Source: Acidobacteriota bacterium (GTDB lineage Bacteria > Acidobacteriota > Holophagae > Acanthopleuribacterales > Acanthopleuribacteraceae). Taken from it: a DNA stretch of 64,000 nt. Position 1 is the first letter of the stretch. Each line of letters begins with the position of its first letter. The translations under genes and the position numbers were made by a program. Location of the stretch: NCBI GenBank assembly GCA_020637335.1, contig JACJWC010000014.1, forward strand, positions 62,001 to 126,000. Reading direction: 5' to 3'. Below, piece by piece: positions 44,230 through 53,957 of this stretch. The notes beneath the pieces were generated by a model. That model saw nothing but the letters and a program-made list of their open reading frames with translations. It was not told the origin of the DNA and made no database searches.

Positions 44230-44241
44230 GTCTTCTCCCTA

Positions 44242-45882
44242 TTAATTGTTTCGCGATGCAGCGCTGCCAATAGGCCAGATGCTGAGAGTTTCCGGTTTCT
44301 TGCGTTCCAGGTAACTGAGGAAGAACGTGCGGGTACAGAAAACGGCGGTGAAGATGGAGGACACAATCCCGATCATCAACATGACGGCAAAACCTTTTAC
44401 CGGACCGGTTGCCATGAGCAACAGGATAAATGCGGCCAAAAAGGTCGTTATGTTTGCGTCCATAATGGTAACGAATGCGGTTTTAAACCCGATATCGACA
44501 GCTGTACCCGGGATACTTCCGATCCTGAGTTCCTCGCGGATCCGCTCATACACCAAGACGTTGGCATCCACGGCCATACCGATGGTTAAGATAAAGCCCG
44601 CGATACCCGGCAAGGTGAGGACCGCGCCCAGAAACGACAGCATGCCCGCCATTAAGATCAAGTTCATAACCAAGGCAAAAACCGAATAAAGGCCGGCACG
44701 TGAGTACCAGTACATCATAAACAAAATGACCAAAACCAAGCCGATCCCTGCAGAGATGGCACCCTGGTTACGGGCATCGCGACCCAAGGTGGGGCCAATG
44801 ACGCGTTCTTCCAAGATGCGAACTTCGGCTGGCAAACTGCCCGACCGAATTTTGATCACCATGTCCTGGGCTTCTTTTTGGCTAAACGAACCTTCGATGA
44901 CAAAACTATGACCAATCTGTTCGCGAATATTAGGCGCAGTTAGAACTTTTTTATCTAGGACCACAGCCAATTGACGACCGATGTTTTGACCCGAAATTTC
45001 GTTTAAACGGTTGCCACCCTCACGGTTAAGGGCGATACCGACAGCGGGTAACCCGTTGCGATCGGTGGTCACAAATACGTTGCTGAGATTTTGCGAGGTT
45101 AACAACACTTCTTTCAGCGGCACATACATGATGCGACCCGGGCTGACCTCGTAAGGGAAAATGCGCACACCGGTGGGGAGTTGACCGCCAAAAGCGGCCA
45201 GAACCTGAGCTTCGGTTTCAGCCGTGGCATTGGCATTACTGGCCGTGTAGGCCATCATGCGCCACTCTAATTTACCGGGCTCTTTAACAATGTTGTGAAC
45301 CCGTTGTACGTCATCGGCACCGGCCAATTCCAAAATGATGCGGTTGGAATTCATGGCGCGGTTAATGACAGGCTCGGTAACGCCTAATTCGTCAATCCGG
45401 TTGCGGATCTTGTAAACGGTCTGTTCAACCGCCTCGTTTTCGACCCGGCTCTTTTCCGTGGAGCGCATTGTTAAAGTGAAATCGCTACCGGGATTAATTT
45501 TATTATTGCTGTCAATATCGCTGCTGGTTCGGGTAATGTTCCAGCCATCGCCATAAAATTTTCGCAGGGTTTCTTGAGGATCCTCACCCTCCTTGGAGAC
45601 GCCAGTTAATTTGACGATCCCCTTTGCGGGTTCGGAATCGGCCGCAGCCACCGTAAAATTTTCGGACTCTAACGTGGTTTTGATCGTGCCAGCTTGTTCT
45701 TCAACATACTGCTGAGCTGCGTCTTCCACGTCGACTTCAAGTTGCATGTAAATGCCACCCTGTAAGTCAAGGCCGAGCTTGATATTGGGGGTTGTCCAGG
45801 TGTTGTCCTTTTCTTGGGGACGAAACAGGACAAACAAGCTACCCAACAAGCAGATTGCGATAAATGTCCATCGGAACCTCAT
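44242..45882 (-). CDS. secD: Protein translocase subunit SecD
   Basis: SecD is the larger partner of SecF in the SecDF proton-driven motor. The 546-residue protein has helix 1 (about 1-20), the LGLDLQGGIYMQLEV motif, P1 base and head domains, and five C-terminal helices. The TIGMAVDANVLVYERIREEL motif, with its conserved Asp and Arg, is intact. AGGAG lies before the ATG. The order tgt-yajC-secD-secF is widely conserved. Confidence 0.95.
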   Translation of the reverse strand: MRFRWTFIAICLLGSLFVLFRPQEKDNTWTTPNIKLGLDLQGGIYMQLEVDVEDAAQQYVEEQAGTIKTTLESENFTVAAADSEPAKGIVKLTGVSKEGEDPQETLRKFYGDGWNITRTSSDIDSNNKINPGSDFTLTMRSTEKSRVENEAVEQTVYKIRNRIDELGVTEPVINRAMNSNRIILELAGADDVQRVHNIVKEPGKLEWRMMAYTASNANATAETEAQVLAAFGGQLPTGVRIFPYEVSPGRIMYVPLKEVLLTSQNLSNVFVTTDRNGLPAVGIALNREGGNRLNEISGQNIGRQLAVVLDKKVLTAPNIREQIGHSFVIEGSFSQKEAQDMVIKIRSGSLPAEVRILEERVIGPTLGRDARNQGAISAGIGLVLVILFMMYWYSRAGLYSVFALVMNLILMAGMLSFLGAVLTLPGIAGFILTIGMAVDANVLVYERIREELRIGSIPGTAVDIGFKTAFVTIMDANITTFLAAFILLLMATGPVKGFAVMLMIGIVSSIFTAVFCTRTFFLSYLERKKPETLSIWPIGSAASRNN

Positions 45883-46039
45883 GTGTGAACTCCTGTTGAT
45901 TTCATGGATTTAGGGTTGTGGTTCATAACGAGTAACGTCTTTTTTATCCTTATCTAGGCGTAAGACCGGGCAAGTCTAGCACAGCGAATGCTGGACTCGA
46001 TAACAAAATGTCCAAGCTTTTGGCGCCTTTTTGGGCGAT

Positions 46040-46372
46040 TTACTTGTCGCCATCCTTTTTGTTTTCGGACTCAGGTGCCGGTTGTTTGGCGGAGATAGCA
46101 CTGCGCGAGACAAAAATTTTCGTTTTGTCATTGATGCGAATGCAAATTTTCTGGTTTTCGACATGGTCGATTTCGGCCCAAATACCGCCATTGGTAATGA
46201 CTTTGTCGCCGGCTTTTAACGCTTCCAACATTTTCTGGTGTTCTTTTTGTTGTTTGGCTTGCGGCCTCAATAAGAAGAAATACATGAGCGCAAAAAGGCC
46301 CACAAAGAAAAAGATCTGGTAGGAACCGGCCATGGGACTGGGGGCGGCGTCCTGAAAGAATGCGAACAGCAT
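46040..46372 (-). CDS. yajC: Preprotein translocase subunit YajC
   Basis: YajC is a small membrane protein that associates with SecDF. The 110-residue protein has one helix (about 18-38, ending FLLRPQAKQQKEHQ), then the conserved LKAGDKVITNGGIWAEI motif. The ATG lies two bases after the tgt stop with GGAG upstream. A 157-base gap separates it from secD, but all are on the same strand and in the usual order. Confidence 0.94.
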   Translation of the reverse strand: MLFAFFQDAAPSPMAGSYQIFFFVGLFALMYFFLLRPQAKQQKEHQKMLEALKAGDKVITNGGIWAEIDHVENQKICIRINDKTKIFVSRSAISAKQPAPESENKKDGDK

Positions 46373-46374
46373 GA

Positions 46375-47490
46375 TTACTCCTCTGATTTAACCGCATAGG
46401 CGGCCAGAATTTCGTTGCGATAAAGCTCAAAGCGATCCGCTTGAATCGCACGGCGCATATCGGCCATCAAGGTTTGGTAATAGGTCAAATTGTGCAAGGT
46501 CATCAGAACGGAGGATAAAATTTCTCCCGCTCTGTATAGATGATGTAGGTAGGCGCGTTCAAAGGTGCGACAGGTATAGCAGGGGCATTTCTCATCCAAG
46601 GGCGCCTGGTCTTCTGCATAGCGGGCTTGTTTAATGCTGACCGTGCCGTGATGGGTAAATGCCTGGCCATTGCGCGCATTGCGGGTCGGCATGACACAAT
46701 CAAACATATCGATTCCGGCGGCCACGCCATTTACCAGATCCACAGGGGTTCCAACGCCCATCAGATAGCGAGCTTTGTTTGTGGGCAGATAAGGCACGCA
46801 GGCATCCAACATACCGGCCATGAGATCTTTAGGTTCGCCAACACTCAACCCGCCAACCGCAAATCCATCAAATGGCATTTGGGTCAGGACCTGGGCGCTT
46901 TCAGCCCGTAAATCCGTGTATACGCTGCCCTGAACAATGCCAAACAAGGCTTGATGGCCGCCTCGGAAATGCTTCAGACTGCGTTCTGCCCAACGATGGG
47001 TGCGGTCCATGGCTTCCTTGGCTTGACGGCGTTCGCAGGGGTAGGGCGCACATTCATCAAAAGCCATAACAATGTCGGAACCGAGCTCGCGTTGAATGTC
47101 CATGCTGCGTTCTGGGCTGAGTAAATGGGAGGAACCATCGATATGGCTTTTAAAGGCAACCCCTTCCTCCGTAATTTTGCGCGCATCGGCCAGGCTGAAA
47201 ACCTGGAATCCACCCGAATCGGTCAGGATAGGACCGGACCAACCCATGAAATGATGTAAGCCGCCCATGCGGGCAATGCGGTCCGATCCGGGTCGCAACA
47301 TTAAATGGTAGGTATTGCCCAAAATAATACCTGTCCCCGTTTCCTGGATCTGAGCGGGGGTCAAGGCCTTGACCGTGGCTTGCGTGCCTACGGCCATGAA
47401 AGTGGGTGTTTCCACCACGCCCCGCGAGAAATGCAACCGACCCAGCCGCGCACCTTGTCGATCTGTTCGAATCAATTCAAATGAAAACAA
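46375..47490 (-). CDS. tgt: tRNA-guanine transglycosylase
   Basis: Tgt exchanges guanine 34 for preQ1 in queuosine tRNAs. The protein has the family opening FSFELIRTD, the VETPTFMAVGT motif, the active-site region ILTDSGGFQVFSL and DMFDCVMPTRNARNG, and a zinc site CPCYTC...H. I take TTG at 47490 as the start because it matches the family N-terminus and AGGGA lies upstream; the in-frame ATG at 47535 would add 15 unlike residues. No queuosine synthesis genes are in the window. Confidence 0.93.
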   Translation of the reverse strand: MFSFELIRTDRQGARLGRLHFSRGVVETPTFMAVGTQATVKALTPAQIQETGTGIILGNTYHLMLRPGSDRIARMGGLHHFMGWSGPILTDSGGFQVFSLADARKITEEGVAFKSHIDGSSHLLSPERSMDIQRELGSDIVMAFDECAPYPCERRQAKEAMDRTHRWAERSLKHFRGGHQALFGIVQGSVYTDLRAESAQVLTQMPFDGFAVGGLSVGEPKDLMAGMLDACVPYLPTNKARYLMGVGTPVDLVNGVAAGIDMFDCVMPTRNARNGQAFTHHGTVSIKQARYAEDQAPLDEKCPCYTCRTFERAYLHHLYRAGEILSSVLMTLHNLTYYQTLMADMRRAIQADRFELYRNEILAAYAVKSEE

Positions 47491-47535
47491 GCGATTAAAA
47501 TCCCTGACCCATGTGTCTGGGTAATTGAACCTCAT

Positions 47536-47835
47536 TCCGGGTGGCGGACACTTTTACAAATATCCCGGTTCCAACACCTCAGAGGTTGCCAAAAGCCAGC
47601 CATTCTATCACGGGCCGATCCGCATCTCGCAAGTCCTGGCCGTAACGGTCAGGAGCGTCAAACAAATTTGTTGCGAAATGGATTTCTCCAGTTCCATCTT
47701 TCTTACTGTTTTTCAAGGAGTTAGCCGCATGGGGTGCAACCGGTATGCGGATTTTTTGCATCTCCCATTAAAGACTTGCGAAAAGCGATCCGATACAAAA
47801 GTTGTGAACGAGGTCAGGACCCGGGAGGTCAATCC
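47536..47835. other. Divergent intergenic region tgt-fliS
   Basis: The 300-base region between the two divergent genes contains the fliS sigma-28-like promoter at 47769-47796. I see no clear sigma-70 promoter for tgt and no supported gene. The exact width depends on the tgt start chosen. Confidence 0.4.
47769..47796 (+). promoter_or_regulatory. Sigma-28 (flagellar)-type promoter of fliS
   Basis: TAAAGACT, twelve bases, then TCCGATAC match TAAAGTTT-N11-GCCGATAA well, with CCGATA intact and one extra spacer base. The start codon lies 40 bases downstream. Confidence 0.6.
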
Positions 47836-48246
47836 ATGTACCAATACATGGCCAATCAATACAAAACCAACACTTATGCAACGTCGCCCCAGCAGTTGGT
47901 GGTCATGTGTTACGACGGGATGATCATGTTCCTCAACAAAGCCAAAGCCGCGATGGCTCAATCGGACATCGCTGAAAAAACCCGATACATTAACAAGACT
48001 CTGGCAATCGTTGCCGAGCTGCAAAGCAACCTCAATTTTGAGATGGGTGGGGAAATCGCCAAGAATCTCGACCGCATCTACGATTACTTCGGACGTGAAC
48101 TCCTGACGGCTTCCGTTCGAAACGATTCGGGCAAAATCGACGCCGTCATTAACCTCATGCGTGAACTCCGAACCAGTTGGGCCAAAGTGGCCAACGAAAA
48201 TTCTTCCCTCCCCGATACAAGCAACGGTGTATTGACCACCTGCTAA
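47836..48246 (+). CDS. fliS: Flagellar secretion chaperone FliS
   Basis: FliS holds flagellin unfolded before export. The 136-residue protein starts MYQYMANQYKTNTYATSPQQL, with the core as YATSPQQLVVMCYDGMI, which is diagnostic for FliS. The helical bundle follows. The ATG at 47836 follows GGGAGG; reading further upstream adds unlike residues. It stands alone with a sigma-28-like promoter and a strong terminator; flagellin and FliD are not in the window. Confidence 0.92.
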   Translation: MYQYMANQYKTNTYATSPQQLVVMCYDGMIMFLNKAKAAMAQSDIAEKTRYINKTLAIVAELQSNLNFEMGGEIAKNLDRIYDYFGRELLTASVRNDSGKIDAVINLMRELRTSWAKVANENSSLPDTSNGVLTTC

Positions 48247-48284
48247 GAATCGATCGCAGCGTTCTCCTCCAAGCGATCTGGTCG

Positions 48285-48318
48285 CCCCGGCTTTCCCCAA
48301 GGAAGCCGGGGCTTTTTT
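48285..48318 (+). terminator. Intrinsic terminator after fliS
   Basis: CCCCGGCTTTCC and GGAAGCCGGGG pair as a long GC-rich stem with a four-base loop, followed by seven T residues. Confidence 0.9.
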
Positions 48319-48372
48319 TAGACCATTTCGCTTTTTGGCGCGTCCCTAGCCCTGGGGAAACGGTTTGCCTGA

Positions 48373-48402
48373 TTGAGCCTTAACCGGCTTTAGTGAAATA
48401 AT
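48373..48402 (+). promoter_or_regulatory. Possible promoter of the type II secretion operon
   Basis: TTGAGC at 48373-48378 and AATAAT at 48397-48402 are spaced by 18 bases, 4/6 and 5/6 matches. It lies about 105 bases before gspE and after the fliS terminator. Confidence 0.45.
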
Positions 48403-48508
48403 AGGATGGCAATACTGCGCGGACCCTGCACATTTTGCGATTAGGAGCCGTTTTTGCCGGCCCGCGGTCGCGCGTGTTCGAAGTTACTTATTTGGGAAGG
48501 ATCAAGCC

Positions 48509-50245
48509 TTGGAATCCACAACAACCGAAACCCGCCCCACTCCCACGATTCGTTTGGGACGCAAACGATTTGGTCAGTTTCTGATAGAACGCAATCGTAT
48601 TACGGCCAAAGATCTAGAACGGGCTTTGGCGCTCCAGTCTGAGTCAGGCACCAAAATCGGCAAGATTTTAGTCGATATGGGCTTCTTAACTGAGCGGGAC
48701 TGTACATTGATCCTCTGCGAACAACTCGGTTATCCCTTTTTAGACCCTGAGCAGTACCCCGAATCGGGGCCTGCCCTCGAAAAAATTTCGCTTAAATTCC
48801 TTAAGTCCAACCTGATCCTGCCCATCCATTGGGACCCGGAAAATAAAAAACTCCAGGTGGCTGTTGAGGATCCTAATAATGATTCAGCGCTTATTGCGCT
48901 GAAATCCCTGTTGGGCTGCGAACTCGAATTGAAAATGACGACCCCGACCGAAATCGTCGATACCTTGGAAATCTGGTATGGCGAAGGTGCGACCCAACTG
49001 GAAAAGATTGTTGATGGGGTCGACGGTTTTGAAGAGAACTACGACGATGTAGAGCACCTCAAAGATCTGGCCTCTGAAGCGCCCGTTATCCGCTTGGTCA
49101 ATTTGATCATTTCGCGGGCTGTCGAAGCGCGGGCCTCCGATATTCACATCGAACCATTCGAAAAAACGCTCAAGGTTCGTTACCGCATCGACGGCGTGTT
49201 AAAGGAAGTGGAGTCGCCGCCCAAAGCCTTGTCTCCGGCGGTCATTTCGCGCATCAAGATTATTTCCAAACTCGATATTGCCGAGAAGCGCGTGCCGCAG
49301 GACGGTCGCTTGAAAATGCGCATTATGGGTAAGGAAATCGACTTCCGGGTTTCCACCGTGCCAACACTTTACGGTGAATCGGTTGTTTTGCGTTTGCTGG
49401 ACAAAGAATCGATTTCACTCATTGACCTTTCCAAACTCGGCCTTTCACCTGACGTCGAAAAAACATTTAACGGGTTAATCCAAAACCCACATGGCATTGT
49501 TTTGGTTTCCGGTCCAACAGGCAGTGGCAAAACCACGACGCTTTATGCGGTACTCAACAAATTAAACGATTCCAAAAAGAAAATTTTGACCGTTGAGAAT
49601 CCGGTTGAATACCAGTTGGAAGGCGTGAATCAGATCCACGTTAACGAGAAGGTCGGCTTGACCTTTGCCAACGGGTTGCGCACGATGATGCGCCAGGATC
49701 CCGACATCATCATGGTCGGTGAGATTCGCGATGCCGAGACGGCCGAAGTTTCGATCCAGGCCAGTTTGACCGGGCACATGGTGTTTTCGACCATCCATAC
49801 CAACGATGCCCCCGGATCCGTGAACCGGCTTTTGGACATGGGGGTTGAGGATTACCTGCTGGTCTCCACCCTGCACGGTGTTCTGGGTCAGCGCCTCGTG
49901 CGCCTGATTTGCCAGGAATGCAAGGTCGCCTATACGCCTGATTCCGGGTTCCATCGCCATATTTTTAAGTTGGTTGATGATCCGACGACGGTGAAGTTTT
50001 ATCGCGGTGAAGGCTGTAAACACTGTGGTGGAACCGGCTATCACGGTCGCTTGGGCATTTATGAGCTGTTCCATCTCGATGATGAAATCCGCCACCTGAT
50101 CATGCAAAAGCCAGATGTCTCCCAAATCCGCGCGCTGGCCCGAAAAAAGGGTATGCGCCTGATCCGCGAGGACGGATGGGCCAAAGTTTTGCAAGGACGA
50201 ACCTCGGTTGAGGAACTGTTCCGGGTCACCCAGGAGAACATCTAA
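48509..50245 (+). CDS. gspE: Type II secretion ATPase GspE
   Basis: GspE is the cytoplasmic hexameric ATPase that drives pseudopilus assembly. The 578-residue protein has an N-terminal MshEN domain (about 20-150), the RASDIHIEP and RYRIDGVL segments, Walker A SGPTGSGKT (Lys341), and the Asp and His boxes with GEIRDAETAE and HTNDA. A zinc site CQEC...CKHCGGTGYHGR lies near the C-terminus. It starts at TTG 48509 after GGGAAGG. It opens the operon and overlaps gspF by one base. Confidence 0.94.
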   Translation: MESTTTETRPTPTIRLGRKRFGQFLIERNRITAKDLERALALQSESGTKIGKILVDMGFLTERDCTLILCEQLGYPFLDPEQYPESGPALEKISLKFLKSNLILPIHWDPENKKLQVAVEDPNNDSALIALKSLLGCELELKMTTPTEIVDTLEIWYGEGATQLEKIVDGVDGFEENYDDVEHLKDLASEAPVIRLVNLIISRAVEARASDIHIEPFEKTLKVRYRIDGVLKEVESPPKALSPAVISRIKIISKLDIAEKRVPQDGRLKMRIMGKEIDFRVSTVPTLYGESVVLRLLDKESISLIDLSKLGLSPDVEKTFNGLIQNPHGIVLVSGPTGSGKTTTLYAVLNKLNDSKKKILTVENPVEYQLEGVNQIHVNEKVGLTFANGLRTMMRQDPDIIMVGEIRDAETAEVSIQASLTGHMVFSTIHTNDAPGSVNRLLDMGVEDYLLVSTLHGVLGQRLVRLICQECKVAYTPDSGFHRHIFKLVDDPTTVKFYRGEGCKHCGGTGYHGRLGIYELFHLDDEIRHLIMQKPDVSQIRALARKKGMRLIREDGWAKVLQGRTSVEELFRVTQENI

Positions 50246-51474
50246 TGTCGGTCTTTTATTACAAGGCGACGAATTCACAGGGCAAGATGGAAACCGGTCA
50301 GGTAGAAGTGGCCAGCAAACAGGCCGCTGTCCAATGGTTGGAGAAAAAGGGTCTATTCCCGATCCTCGTATCGGATGTGCAGCAACGCACCCAAATTTCC
50401 CTGACGGAAATAGACCTTTCGAACTATTTGCCCTCCCGTCGAGTGGGCATGAACCAGGTCCTGGACTTTACCGACAAATTGTCCTCGCTCTTAAAAGCAG
50501 GTTTGCCTTTAGCGCGCGCCTTGACCCTGCTGATCGAAACGACCCAGCATGAACCCATGCGCGATGTCGTTCGCCAGATCCTGAAAGATGTTTCGGCCGG
50601 CAAATCCCTGGCCGATTCACTGGCCGCGCACCCCAAAGTATTTGAACGACTGTATATCAACATGGTCCGAACGGGTGAAGCCGCGGGTGTTTTGGAACAT
50701 GTGCTGATCAACTTGCGCGATTTTATTCAGACCCGCCAAAACCTGAAATCTTTTTTGATGTCCTCGTTGATGTATCCGGCCATTCTCTTGTTCACAGCTA
50801 TGGGCACTGTAGCTGTTCTGGTCTTTTTTGTTTTGCCCAAGTTCCAGGATATTTTTAACCAATTGGGTCAAGACATGCCCTTCATTACCCAATTGATGGT
50901 CGATACCACACGTTTTTTTAGCGACTGGAAATGGGTTATTGGCTTTTTGGTCGTTTCGCTTCTGATCGGATTTATCTATTGGAAAAATTCGCCCGAAGGC
51001 AGCCGCAAGTGGGACCTATGGCTTTTGCGTGCACCCATGCTTGGCAAGATTTTGACCGAAGTGGAAGTGACCCGATTCTCCAATTCGCTCGGTATTCTGC
51101 TCAAAAGTTCCGTTTCGCTGCTCGATGCCATGCACATTGTTAAAGATCTCAGCGAAAACAAGGTGTTTCAGGCCGCCATGGACCCTGTGATCAAAGGCAT
51201 TAAAAAGGGTGAGGGCATGAGTTATGCCATGGTCCAAAGCGGGGTTTTCCCCAAAATGGCCGTTCATTTGGTGACGGTGGGTGAGGAGACCGGAACCTTG
51301 GGCGAAATGTTCGAAAAAATCTCAAAAATCTATCAGGCCAACCTGGAGAAAACGCTCAAACGCTTTATTGCTGTGTTTGAACCGATCATGATTTTGGTGA
51401 TGTTCGTGGTGGTTGGCTTCATCATCGCCGCCATGTTGATGGCGGTCACCAGTATTTCTCAAATCAACATGTAG
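50245..51474 (+). CDS. gspF: Type II secretion inner membrane platform protein GspF
   Basis: GspF is the membrane platform that couples GspE to the pseudopilus. The 409-residue protein has two related GspF domains (about 70-195 and 275-400) with three membrane helices. Typical segments are FTDKLSSLLKAGLPLARAL, cut here to SSLLKAGLPLARALTLL, and VGEETGTLGEMFEKI. It starts within the gspE stop (TAATG) and leads into gspG by ten bases. Confidence 0.94.
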   Translation: MSVFYYKATNSQGKMETGQVEVASKQAAVQWLEKKGLFPILVSDVQQRTQISLTEIDLSNYLPSRRVGMNQVLDFTDKLSSLLKAGLPLARALTLLIETTQHEPMRDVVRQILKDVSAGKSLADSLAAHPKVFERLYINMVRTGEAAGVLEHVLINLRDFIQTRQNLKSFLMSSLMYPAILLFTAMGTVAVLVFFVLPKFQDIFNQLGQDMPFITQLMVDTTRFFSDWKWVIGFLVVSLLIGFIYWKNSPEGSRKWDLWLLRAPMLGKILTEVEVTRFSNSLGILLKSSVSLLDAMHIVKDLSENKVFQAAMDPVIKGIKKGEGMSYAMVQSGVFPKMAVHLVTVGEETGTLGEMFEKISKIYQANLEKTLKRFIAVFEPIMILVMFVVVGFIIAAMLMAVTSISQINM

Positions 51475-51484
51475 GAGTGAAACA

Positions 51485-51901
51485 ATGAAACGACACTACG
51501 GCTTTACCCTGATCGAAATGATGGCCGTTATCATCATTATCGGTATTTTGGCTGCCGTCATTGGCAGCAACATTATTAAACCGGTTGATACCTCCCGGCG
51601 GACAGCAGCGATCCAAAGTCTCAAACAGCTGGAGTCCGCCATTACGATGTACAAACTGGACACCAGCAAGTATCCGGAATCCCTGCGTGATCTCGTGCGT
51701 GAACCGGAGGGGGCCAATAATTGGAACGGACCTTACCTTAAAGAAACCGCGGAGCCCAAGGATCCTTGGGGTAATCGTTACGAATACAAGATTCCGGGCG
51801 CTGATGGTCAACCTTTTGATCTGATTTCGTACGCGGCTGATGGCCAAGAAGGCGGCGAAAAAGAAAACAAGGACATCAAACTTCACGAGGAAGAGGATTA
51901 A
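51485..51901 (+). CDS. gspG: Major pseudopilin GspG
   Basis: GspG forms the main shaft of the pseudopilus. The 138-residue protein has a six-residue leader (MKRHYG) before the prepilin peptidase site FTLIEMMAV with Glu at +5. The C-terminal calcium-loop motif GPYLKE...DPWGNRYEYK is present. The ATG follows AGGAGTG. No prepilin peptidase gene (gspO) is in the window. Confidence 0.95.
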   Translation: MKRHYGFTLIEMMAVIIIIGILAAVIGSNIIKPVDTSRRTAAIQSLKQLESAITMYKLDTSKYPESLRDLVREPEGANNWNGPYLKETAEPKDPWGNRYEYKIPGADGQPFDLISYAADGQEGGEKENKDIKLHEEED

Positions 51902-51922
51902 TCCGCTCGGCGGATAAACCCT

Positions 51923-52516
51923 ATGAAAAGCACGCGTAACCCTTTCCGATCCGCATTTACCCTGATTGAAATGATGGCAGTTGTCCTGCTCATTATGATT
52001 CTGGTCGGGATTGTTGGATTAAATTTCATGAACAGTCGGGATGGGGTTAAGCTGCGCAAGGACGCGAGTCATTGCCTTGCTTTTATGCGTCAGATGTGGG
52101 ATTTCACCAAAACCAGCAATTCGCCTTTGGTCTTATTAAACGATCCAGAAAAAGGTCAGCTCAGTTTTGTCGATCCCCGCACAGGCTTCCTCGAACATTT
52201 GCACTTTTCCTCAAAGGCGGTGGTCGTTGGCGTTTTGGTCAATGACCGATTCCATGAACTCACTTCCGGTCTACCTGAACCCGAGGCAACGGAAGGTACA
52301 CCGGCGCCCGCCCTTGACGAATCCGGGCCCGTTTACATTTCCGAAGGTCGGGGCCTGACCCAATTGGGTATGATCCTGGCCATCCCTGAAGATGAAGGCT
52401 ATAAAACGGCCATTTTGATCAAACTCAATTTGATTACGGGCCGTGGTCGACAGGAACCCCTTGATCCACTAAAACTCCTGGACTTGATGGGTGCCGAAGG
52501 GCAGGCTTCGTTATGA
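51923..52516 (+). CDS. gspH: Minor pseudopilin GspH
   Basis: The 197-residue protein has a leader of about eleven residues and the prepilin site FTLIEMMAVVLL, followed by a beta-rich domain. Its place between gspG and gspI supports GspH, one of the minor subunits at the pseudopilus tip. Sequence beyond the N-terminal helix is poorly conserved in this family, so the name rests on order. Its stop overlaps gspI as ATGA. Confidence 0.8.
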   Translation: MKSTRNPFRSAFTLIEMMAVVLLIMILVGIVGLNFMNSRDGVKLRKDASHCLAFMRQMWDFTKTSNSPLVLLNDPEKGQLSFVDPRTGFLEHLHFSSKAVVVGVLVNDRFHELTSGLPEPEATEGTPAPALDESGPVYISEGRGLTQLGMILAIPEDEGYKTAILIKLNLITGRGRQEPLDPLKLLDLMGAEGQASL

Positions 52517-52899
52517 AAGCGGCATTTACCCTGATTGAAGTTATGGCGGCCATGGCCATATTATCGATCGCCATGTTGGTCCTCATGCAAAATCAGACCG
52601 GGGCCATGACCCAAGTTTTGCGCGTCCAAAACTACGAGCGCGGCGTCATGATCACCGAAAATCAAATGCACTGGACCTACCTGGATTTGAACGAGGCACA
52701 GACCTGGGAGGATTATGCGGACCTCTCTGGCGAAGACGGCGATTACCAATGGTCCGTTCACATTGAGCCGATGGAAATGGAAACCCAGGTGGATACACGC
52801 GTCATTATGTTAAAGATCCAAGCCTCCACCACCTGGCCGCAGGGCAAAGGCCAAAACAGTTACCACCTGGAATCCCTATATCTATGGGGTGAAGAATGA
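52513..52899 (+). CDS. gspI: Minor pseudopilin GspI
   Basis: The 128-residue protein has a three-residue leader (MKA) and prepilin site AFTLIEVMAAMAILSIA, and the family's NYERGVMITENQMHW region. GspI starts the tip complex with GspJ and GspK. It overlaps both neighbours by four bases. Confidence 0.88.
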   Translation: MKAAFTLIEVMAAMAILSIAMLVLMQNQTGAMTQVLRVQNYERGVMITENQMHWTYLDLNEAQTWEDYADLSGEDGDYQWSVHIEPMEMETQVDTRVIMLKIQASTTWPQGKGQNSYHLESLYLWGEE

Positions 52900-53957
52900 A
52901 ACGCGCGTTCACCCTGTTGGAAATGTTATTTGCCATGGTCCTGGTCGGCCTGATTGGTTTGATTATTGGCGGCACGCTCAGTATGTCCGTCAGAGCCTGG
53001 GAATCGACGCAACGCCATGTCTCCCAGAACTACAACCGACGGACTGTCCTGGATATGGTGAAACGCCAGACCTCGAGTATTTTTTATCGCAGTGAAGCCG
53101 AAGAATACGCGCGCCAGGCCGACTCCAATAATCTGAACAACATCGATAACCGGCCCGGTGCCAACAATTTGACACCGAACCAACGCTTGGAGGAAATGCG
53201 CCGACGCACCGCAGAACGACGGGGCCAACGAACATCCCGGGACGACCGGGCACAACAAGAATCCAACAGCGATTTGGGCGGGGGCGCGGTTGGCTTCGAA
53301 TTGCCGCAAGGCGCCGCCTATTTCAAGGGTGAGCCCCAATCGATTCAATTCTTGTCTACGGTTTCCTTTTTATCCGACTTTCCCGGTCAAGTTGCCGTCA
53401 AGTACTACGTCGTTAAAGGCGAGGAAGACGAAAACGGTGAAATTCAATTCTCCGATCTGGAAGTTGGAGAAAGTGATGATCCGGAAGTCTTACCGGAAGG
53501 AAGTTTGTATTTGGTTTTGGAAGAGATGAACCTTTTTTTAACTTCGACATTAGGGCAGGACGAACTGCCTGAAACAGCAGCAGATCTACACCTGGATCGG
53601 CCCGGTGATCGTCCCGACCCCGAAACCACAGAGGATGAAGAACCCGAACCCATTGAGGGCAGCACAGTTGTGTCTACCAACCAGATGGTTCTGCTGGGGC
53701 CGCTGCGTTCCTTTGAAATTCGTTATCGCAAACCGGCACAACGCGGCGCAGAAGAAACCGATGAAGAAGACGATTGGGCCGAGTCTTGGGATCTTGAAAC
53801 CGAAGGCCGATACCCTTCTGCCGTAGAATTCACCCTGTTTTACGAAGAGGGTGCGGACGAGGATGTGCCAACCGAAGAATTGCCGGGGATTCGCATGGTG
53901 ATTCCGGTTTATGACACACAAAATTTGCAAAGGTTACGCGACAATGGCCCATTCTAA
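52896..53957 (+). CDS. gspJ: Minor pseudopilin GspJ, long form
   Basis: The 353-residue protein has a short leader and the prepilin site FTLLEMLFAMVLVGLIG. GspJ is usually near 200 residues; here the extra length comes from low-complexity acidic and Arg/Asn-rich inserts (about 65-130 and 220-300). The family's FEIRY strand is visible at about 270. It overlaps gspI as ATGA and gspK by 14 bases. Confidence 0.85.
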   Translation: MKRAFTLLEMLFAMVLVGLIGLIIGGTLSMSVRAWESTQRHVSQNYNRRTVLDMVKRQTSSIFYRSEAEEYARQADSNNLNNIDNRPGANNLTPNQRLEEMRRRTAERRGQRTSRDDRAQQESNSDLGGGAVGFELPQGAAYFKGEPQSIQFLSTVSFLSDFPGQVAVKYYVVKGEEDENGEIQFSDLEVGESDDPEVLPEGSLYLVLEEMNLFLTSTLGQDELPETAADLHLDRPGDRPDPETTEDEEPEPIEGSTVVSTNQMVLLGPLRSFEIRYRKPAQRGAEETDEEDDWAESWDLETEGRYPSAVEFTLFYEEGADEDVPTEELPGIRMVIPVYDTQNLQRLRDNGPF

